Of a stretch of 64,000 bases of DNA, positions 57,944-64,000 are shown one piece after another. Source of the DNA: Pleodorina starrii (taxonomy: Eukaryota; Chlorophyta; Chlorophyceae; Chlamydomonadales; Volvocaceae); assembly GCA_030267565.1 (NCBI GenBank), contig BRXU01000009.1, positions 2,733,501 through 2,797,500 of the forward strand. The letters run 5' to 3'. A model generated the notes under the pieces. That model worked only from the letters and a program-made list of their open reading frames with translations, did not search any database and had not been told where the DNA came from. Each line of letters opens with the position of its first letter. The first letter of the stretch is position 1. Position numbers and translations under genes: made by a program.

Positions 57944-60900
57944 ATGCCAACCACAAACGTTACGTTGCGCAGCAGCGGCTCTGCTCGAGTTCACTCATCC
58001 CAAACGCTTTGTACTCCACCCCTTGTGCATCAGCCCAGCGTCCTGCCTGCCGCACCGGTCGTGTCTGTATGCACACATATTAGCCTCCAGCACAGTCGGC
58101 GGGCTTCGCCACAGCTCCATAACGTTGGGTCGTCAGCGGTTTGCCATGCGCAGCCCGCGTCGTCGACTACAGCGGCGTCCGGCCTGGGGCTCTTCCCCTC
58201 GGGCATGCAGCAGGCTCGCGTGCAGCTGCCCGCCGTCGCCTTGCAGATTGAGGCGGCAAGGGTCCTCTCGGACGCTGCGGTCATGGAAGTCATCAGCCAG
58301 TCGCTGCAGGGCGGCTGCAACATGGTGGTGCTCTGGGACAGCAACGCCAACGCCGCGGCCATGTACGATGCGGCGTTGCGGATACAGGAGCTCTTGCGCG
58401 GGCGTGCGGCGTTGCTGCTCGTCGATCGTACGGACATTGCGCTTGCCGTTGGCGCGCAGGGGGTGCTGCTGACCGATCAAGGTGCGACGCGCCAGTGTCG
58501 GAGCAGTTACCCAAAACACAACCTGGGAGGGCAGGCGATGGCCCAGAGAGGCGCCGTGAAGCGACGTAAACGGTACTGCCGGTCGGCTGCCGGAGGGTAT
58601 GCCGGGCCGTACGCTCAACATGTGTACACCCCCCTGCCCCGCCCCTCGCTTTGCCCGGGCGTTGCACGGAGGGAACCCACATCGTCCAACGTAGATGTGT
58701 GTGTGTGTGTGTCGGTGCGTGCACGCTCCACATGCGTGCTTGCCCCCCCCGCCGCTGCCACGCCCTCGGTCCTTGCCCCTGAGGGTCGGTGCTCACGCCC
58801 AGCAGCCACCCACATCCACCGGCATCCAAATGCAGCCGGTGCCGCATGCACACGCGATTGTTACCCGCGTGTGAGGCCGTTGTTACCCGGTCCGGTCGCC
58901 TCGTTCCTCATCGTGGAACGCCTCCGCTGTGCCGCGCTTTGCCGTGCTGTGTCGTGCTGCGCTGAGCAGGCGTCCCCACGGTGGTGGCCCGCCGGATGCT
59001 GTCCGGCTCGGGCCCGGCGCTCGTGGGACGCGTGGTGTCGGACGAGAGCGCGGCCGTCACCGCTGCAGCAGACGGCGCAAACCTGCTGCTCGTCACGGTG
59101 GGTGGTTGGGCAGTTACCGTTGGCGGTTGCGGTTGGCGTGCCCGTGCTATTACAATTACCGTAGTACCTGCGCGCATCGCCCACGAGCGAGCGGCCTACG
59201 CATAGCCGCAACATCTGATCCATTTCAACGCGCGACCCCTCTTGTTCTACTCCTTGTTCGACCTCTTTTTTTACTTCTTTTTGTCGGCGCGGCTTGCGCG
59301 CCGGTCAGTACGGTCAGTCATCACACGTCCGTCGCGGCTAGAGCCGTGGTCCCATTCAGTTACGGTGTAGCTCTCACATGCTCGCACATGCTCGAAATGC
59401 TGCCTTGGGAAATGCTGCTCTGGCCTGCTCAGGGCCCCGGCGGCGTCGCGCCGAGCGCCGCGGTGCTGGAGGCCTCCAAGTCGGGTCAGCGCAGCGGCAA
59501 CGCCATTCCGCTGCTGCTGGGAGTGCGCGCGGCGGGCGGCGGCGGCGTGGAGGCGGCGCTGGAGGCGGAGTTTGACGGCCTGGCGGTGGCACCGGAGGCG
59601 CTGCCCGAGGTGGCTCGCGCCTGTTTCGACCTGCCGGAGGTGAGCCCGACCCGACCCTACCCGATCTGACCCTTCCCGACTCGACCCTTCCCTTCCCGAC
59701 CCGACCCGATTCGATCCGACCCTTCCCGACCCGACCCGATTCGATTCGAGAGCTGCCGCGTGCTCTCACAAGGTGGGGGACGGGTGGGCCGGAACCAGGG
59801 CGGGGAGCCGGAGGGAGGCAGGGAGGGAGGGTTGGGTTGGGGTTGGAGTTGGGGTTGGGGTGGGAAAGTGAAGGATGGCGGCGCAGCAGTGGCGCGGAGG
59901 CGACGTTGGCGAGCAGACCCAGGCAGTACACCGGCGCGTGCTGGAGATGGCGGAGAGGAGCGCAAGGTGGTCTGGTTGGCTCCCGCCGCGGCTCCTCTGC
60001 CGCGTGACACCACTGCCGCCGGAGGCCTCCATTCGCCAGTCCCCAGTGCGACTCGTTGCGTTGCCGTGGCTTCCATCCCAGTGCAACCCTGTGTCTCTTG
60101 CCCCATCCTCCGTGTCCCTGCGGCCCCTGGCGGCGGGCCTCCCCCCACCCCACCCCACCCCACCCCAACCCCCGGCGCCCCTGTGTCCCCCCGCAGTCCT
60201 CCAACATCACCGATTTCACCACCGCAGTCCTGACCTACCTCAACGTCAAAGCCGCCACCGCCGGCACCGGAAAGCGCCCGAAGCGACAGCAGCAGCAGCA
60301 GCAGCAAGGCGCCGACGGGGCCTCTTCTCCCGCCGCCGCGACAGCGGCAGCGATGCCGCCGCAGGCGCACGCCTCCACCTCTGCCGCCGCTGCGGCGCCG
60401 GCGGTGCCGGCGGCGCCGGCGCGGCAGCCCGCAGCTGCCCCCGCGGTGTCGCCCTCCTCGCCGATGTCCACCCGACCGTTGCGGCGGTTGTTGGATCCGG
60501 AGCGGGAGACGTTGTTGGCGGATGAGAAGGCGGCGCTGGCTGAGGTGCTGGCGTTCCTGGACGAGGTGAGGGGTTTGTGGACGTGTGGAGGGCAACCGGG
60601 CTTGCTGGAGCGTCGGATACCGGGAGGTGACCCATGGGTCATGCCCGGGCCGCGCCACTCGCGCAGTCGCCAGTCCAGATGACAATATGCGTCAAAATCA
60701 ATCCGCAGGGCGGGGCAGGGCAGGGCAGGGCGGGGCGGGGCGGGGAAGGGCAATCAATCCGCGGGGCGGCGCGGGGCGGCACGGGGCGGCGCGGGGCAGG
60801 GCAGGGTAGGGCGGGGGCCAGCCCACCAGCGCGCGCACTCTCGGCTCTCTCGGCTATCGGTGAAGTGAATGAGGAGGGAAGGGGGTGTTGACGCGGCCCC

Positions 60901-63900
60901 GGCGGTCGCCGCCCCGCTGTTTCGTGGGACTGTGGCTGATCACTCGTTTTTCCGTCCCTGCCCTTTCCTTGCCTGCCCTCCCCACCCGCTCGCCCTCATC
61001 TCGATCCCTACCCGGTCTCATGTTGTGTTGCCACACTCCCTCGCCCCCCGCAGACCCTCCCTGGAGTCAGCGAACTGTCGCTGCTGCGAGACGCGCTCAA
61101 GGTGGGTGGGGGTGAAGGGGTGGGGGCGTGTGTGTGGACGGGTAGGGGTGTTGAGTTGGCGGCCGGGTGGGTTGGTGGGTAGGCGAATGGGTGGGTAGGC
61201 GAATGGGTGGGTACGGAGGGTGAGTGCGGAAGGTGGATGCGGAAGGTGGGTGGGTAGGCGGATGGGTGAGTGAAGGGGGTGGGTGGATGCACACACAAGC
61301 CCAGGACCAGCAGCACAATACCCAGGAAAGGGAATGGAAAGCACGGGTGGACATCAGACATCGCCCGCGTAGGGAGGTTAGGCTCGGGCTGGGTAAGGTG
61401 CGTGAGGGGACGGCTGCGAGCCTCGCCCGCTCCTCACCCCTCTCTCTCTCCCCCCGGGGGCCACGTCCGCCCGGGCGATCGCTCTTGTGTCCGAGCGGTT
61501 GGTCTCGTGTCCGTTACCCCTGCCGTACAGGCGCTGGACGAGCCGTTCCTGGTGGCGGTGGTGGGCGAGTTCAACAGCGGCAAATCCTCCGTCATCAACG
61601 CGCTGCTGGGCAGGTGGGGCTCCAGGGAGGTTTTAGGGTTTTTAGGGAGGTTTTAGGGTTTTAGCGCGCTTGGGCTAGGAGAGGCATCTGCCCACCCGCT
61701 CCCGCACCCACACTCGCTCACCCACGCACCCGCTCACCCGCTCACACCCCCATCCTCACCCTCTCCCCCACCCAGTGACTCATTGACTCCGCAGTGACTC
61801 ATTTTTTATATAAAGGAGCTCATCACTCCCTGACCCCCACCCCCACCCCCACCCAGGCGCTACCTGGCCGAGGGCATCCTGCCCACCACCAATGAGATAT
61901 CCATCCTCAAGTACTCCTCCACCGCCGCCACCTCCACCTCCACCCAGTTGGAGCAGCAGGCGGACGGACTGTACGTCCGGTACCTGCCAGCCAGGCTGCT
62001 GCAGGTGTGGGCAGGGGAGGGGTGGGGAGGGGTAAGGTGAGGGGCAAGGGGAGGGGTAAGGGAAGATGCATCGCGGTACCGCCACTGCTCTGGGTCCCCC
62101 CTCTCTGGCACCCGGGCACCCCAATGTGAGCCATCCCAGCGTCGCGTCAAGCGCCGGCTGGGCTCTCGGGGCCGGAAACGCTCTAAACGAAACCGGACAA
62201 ACCTCCGAACGGCCTCCTCTTTCCGCCCACCCACCCACCCACCCACCCTCCCCATCCCCTTCTCTCGCCCCTCTTTTACCCCCCTCCCCTCCCCTCCCCC
62301 CCCCAGGATCTGAACATCGTCGACACCCCGGGTACCAACGTCATCTTGGAGCGGCAGCAGCGGCTGACGGAGGAGTACGTGCCCCGGGCGGATCTGGTGC
62401 TGTTCGTGATGAGCGCAGACAGGCCCTTCAGTGAGAGCGAGGTGGGGCGTCGAGGAAGGTCGCGTGCGTGCCTTTTTTCTCCAGGGGGGAGGGTAAAAAG
62501 AAGATACCGCCGCGGAGACGGAGACGGGGGCCAGAGGATAGCTTTAGGGTTGGTTTTAGGGTTTCATTAGGGAGGCTTTAACACGAGTGTGAGGAGTGGG
62601 AGGGAGGGATCAGTACCTAGACTACCCCACGGACCCACGGCCCGCTGCCCTGCCCCCTCGTCCCCGCCCCGCCCCTCCCTCCTCACGTCCCCCCCCTTCA
62701 GGTCCGCTTCCTGGAGTACATCCGCCAGTGGCAGAAGAAGGTGGTGTTTGTGATCAACAAGTCCGACATCCTGGGCTCAGTGGATGAGGTGGAGGCGGTC
62801 AAGGAGTTTGTGGCGGACAATGCGCAGCGAATCCTGCGGCTAGACCGGCCGGCCGTCATTGCGGTGAGCGCGCCGGAGGGTTTTAGGGTTGTCTTAGGGT
62901 TGGTTTTAGGGTTTTAGGGTTTTAGGAGGGGAGTGGACTGGTAACGTTTTGGTGACAGAGGGATGGGTGGGTGGACTGGTGGCGGGCCGGGCCCGGGGTG
63001 GTGTTGTGCGCCAGGCGAACGAACTACTCTCAACTCCTGTATATACACAATACGCAAGCCAGGAAAAAAACCAGCTTGCCTTTCTTTCTTTTTGATTCTC
63101 TAAAGTCCCTTCCGGCCTTTCGGCCCGGGCTCCCCTTCCCTCCCTTTTTGACTGAAATGATCTTCTTCCTTACGCGCAGGTAAGTTCCCGCGCCGCGCTG
63201 CGCGCCAAGCTCGCGGCCTCGGGGCTGGACGCCACCGTCTCCGCCTCCGCCTCCACCTGGGCCGCTTCTCTGGGCAGCTGGGGGGAGGACGGCGACGCGG
63301 CCGCGGCCGCCTCCTCCTCGTCGGGCTCATCGGGTCCCTCCCTGGACGTTGAGGCCATGGAGGCGGCGCTGCCGGCCTCCCCCGACTGGCGCTCGTCCAA
63401 TTTTTCGGAGCTGGAGCGCCAGGTGTCCAACTTCCTGGTCGGGAGGGGTGAGTGCAGGGGGGGGGTAGTGCGGTGGGGGGGTGCCGCGGTGGTGTGGGGT
63501 GTAGGGTAGGGGTGGGAGCGGCGGTGAGGAGTTGGGCGGGGGAGGGGAGGGAGGGCGAGGGAAGCGGTGTCGTGTACTGCCTCGGGCGCCGTACATTTGG
63601 TACACTTGGAAGGGAGCACCAATACTATTGCCGACTAATGCCGAGCGGAACACGTGTTTCACGCACCCCCCGGGGGCGGGCCTGCCCCCATGCCCTCCCC
63701 CCCCGTTCCCGTTGCTGGGCTCCGGGTCCGTTCGCTAACGCCGTCTCCGTCTCCGCTGCGGTATCTTCTGTTTACCCTCCCCCCCGTTCCCCCAGGCGAG
63801 GGCGGTGGCGAGGGTGTGCGCCTGAAGCTGCAGACGCCGCTGTTCGTCGCTGATGCGCTGCTGGGGGCCGCGGGGCGGCAGCTGGCTGCTGACCTGGCGG

Positions 63901-64000
63901 CTGCGCGGGCGGAGCTCGAGGGGGTTCAGCTGGTGGGCAAGCAGCTGGCCAGGTTCCGGAGCGAGATGGACAAGGACGCGGCGGCGCAGCGGGCGGCGCT
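57944..64000 (+). CDS. FZL: FZL, plastid dynamin-like GTPase with N-terminal ThiE-like domain (3' end outside window)
   Basis: Mitofusin/bacterial-dynamin-like GTPase that remodels thylakoid and envelope membranes in plants. Exons: 57944-58481, 58970-59097, 59433-59639, 60197-60565, 61054-61101, 61531-61613, 61857-62004, 62307-62441, 62702-62863, 63180-63447, 63796-64000+; all phases agree, about 763 residues in view. The ATG at 57944 begins a transit-peptide-like leader. Residues about 90-310 resemble a degenerate thiamine-phosphate-synthase barrel (LLRGRAALLLVDRTDIALAV, GVPTVVARRML), as in plant FZL. The GTPase has P-loop GEFNSGKSS (about 441-449), switch I LPTTNEIS, DTPG (G3, about 512-515) followed by TNVILERQQRLTEE, and NKSD (G4, about 571-574). 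The last visible exon is the start of the helical stalk (RLKLQTPLFVADALLGAA). The paddle and transmembrane C-terminus are not in the window. Confidence 0.96.
61631..61663 (+). repeat. Telomere-type TTTTAGGG units in FZL intron 6
   Basis: Three to four degenerate TTTTAGGG/TTTTTAGGG units on the + strand just after the exon 61531-61613. TTTTAGGG is the telomere repeat of Chlamydomonas-type algae. Confidence 0.85.
61789..61840 (+). repeat. Dispersed repeat family B, copy in FZL intron 6
   Basis: CGCAGTGACTCAT, a TATATA-containing spacer, GGAGC and TCACTCCCTGACCCC in the same order as at 36074-36021 (minus) and 52275-52332. Confidence 0.85.
62542..62572 (+). repeat. Telomere-type units in FZL intron 8
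   Basis: TTTAGGG, TTTTAGGG and TTAGGG spaced over 30 bases on the + strand. Confidence 0.75.
62881..62930 (+). repeat. Telomere-type units in FZL intron 9
   Basis: About five TTTTAGGG-like units in 50 bases, starting 17 bases after the exon end at 62863. Confidence 0.88.
63718..63775 (+). repeat. Dispersed repeat family A, long copy in FZL intron 10
   Basis: Shares CCGGGTCCGTTCGCTAACG followed by CCGTCTCCGT and CGCTGCGGTA with 33926-33970 in PEX5 intron 5; the shorter core occurs at several other sites in the window. Confidence 0.88.

Overview
The window is a stretch of GC-rich nuclear DNA from a green alga, most likely a volvocine (Chlamydomonas-like) chlorophyte. Reasons: genes are split by many short GT-AG (and several GC-AG) introns; proteins carry long Ala/Gly/Gln/Pro tracts; there is a nuclear gene for a bacterial-type CysW sulfate permease with an N-terminal transit-like leader (known from chlorophyte plastids), a plant-type PEX5, an FZL-type plastid dynamin, a Sec-UGA selenoprotein T, TGTAA poly(A) signals, and TTTTAGGG telomere-type repeats inside introns. 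I built all gene models by eye from open frames, splice sites and phase continuity.

Layout. 1-12923 (+): 3' part of a very large, low-complexity protein of unknown function, with every modelled intron in phase 0. 15559-20219 (-) and 21992-27156 (+): two divergent TKL-like protein kinase paralogues with matching exon structure, a large insertion in the activation segment and a shared C-terminal Cys pattern ending in a CaaX-like box. 28384-36485 (-): 15-exon PEX5 peroxisomal import receptor. 37109-40209 (+): a Dzip1-N-like protein. 41630-45079 (+): a protein with two universal-stress-protein domains. 45080-48839: no convincing gene, but an inverted-repeat-bounded, possibly mobile segment. 48840-50040 (-): selenoprotein T with an in-frame TGA at the redox motif. 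50313-54101 (+): chloroplast sulfate permease SULP2. 55805-57596 (-): a CINP-like protein. 57944-64000 (+, runs off the end): FZL.

Four neighbour pairs are arranged head to head (kinase/kinase, PEX5/Dzip1-like, SELT/SULP2, CINP-like/FZL), so short shared promoters dominate the layout. Functions are mostly organellar: peroxisome import (PEX5), plastid sulfate uptake (SULP2), plastid membrane remodelling (FZL), ER redox (SELT). Introns and spacers hold several short dispersed repeat families, minisatellites and microsatellites.

The points most worth following up are the kinase pair (asymmetric loss of catalytic residues, activation-segment insertion, conserved GCxxxCxIC terminus), the Sec codon of SELT and its shared promoter with a sulfate permease gene, the intron-resident repeat families, and the telomere-type repeats confined mainly to FZL introns.
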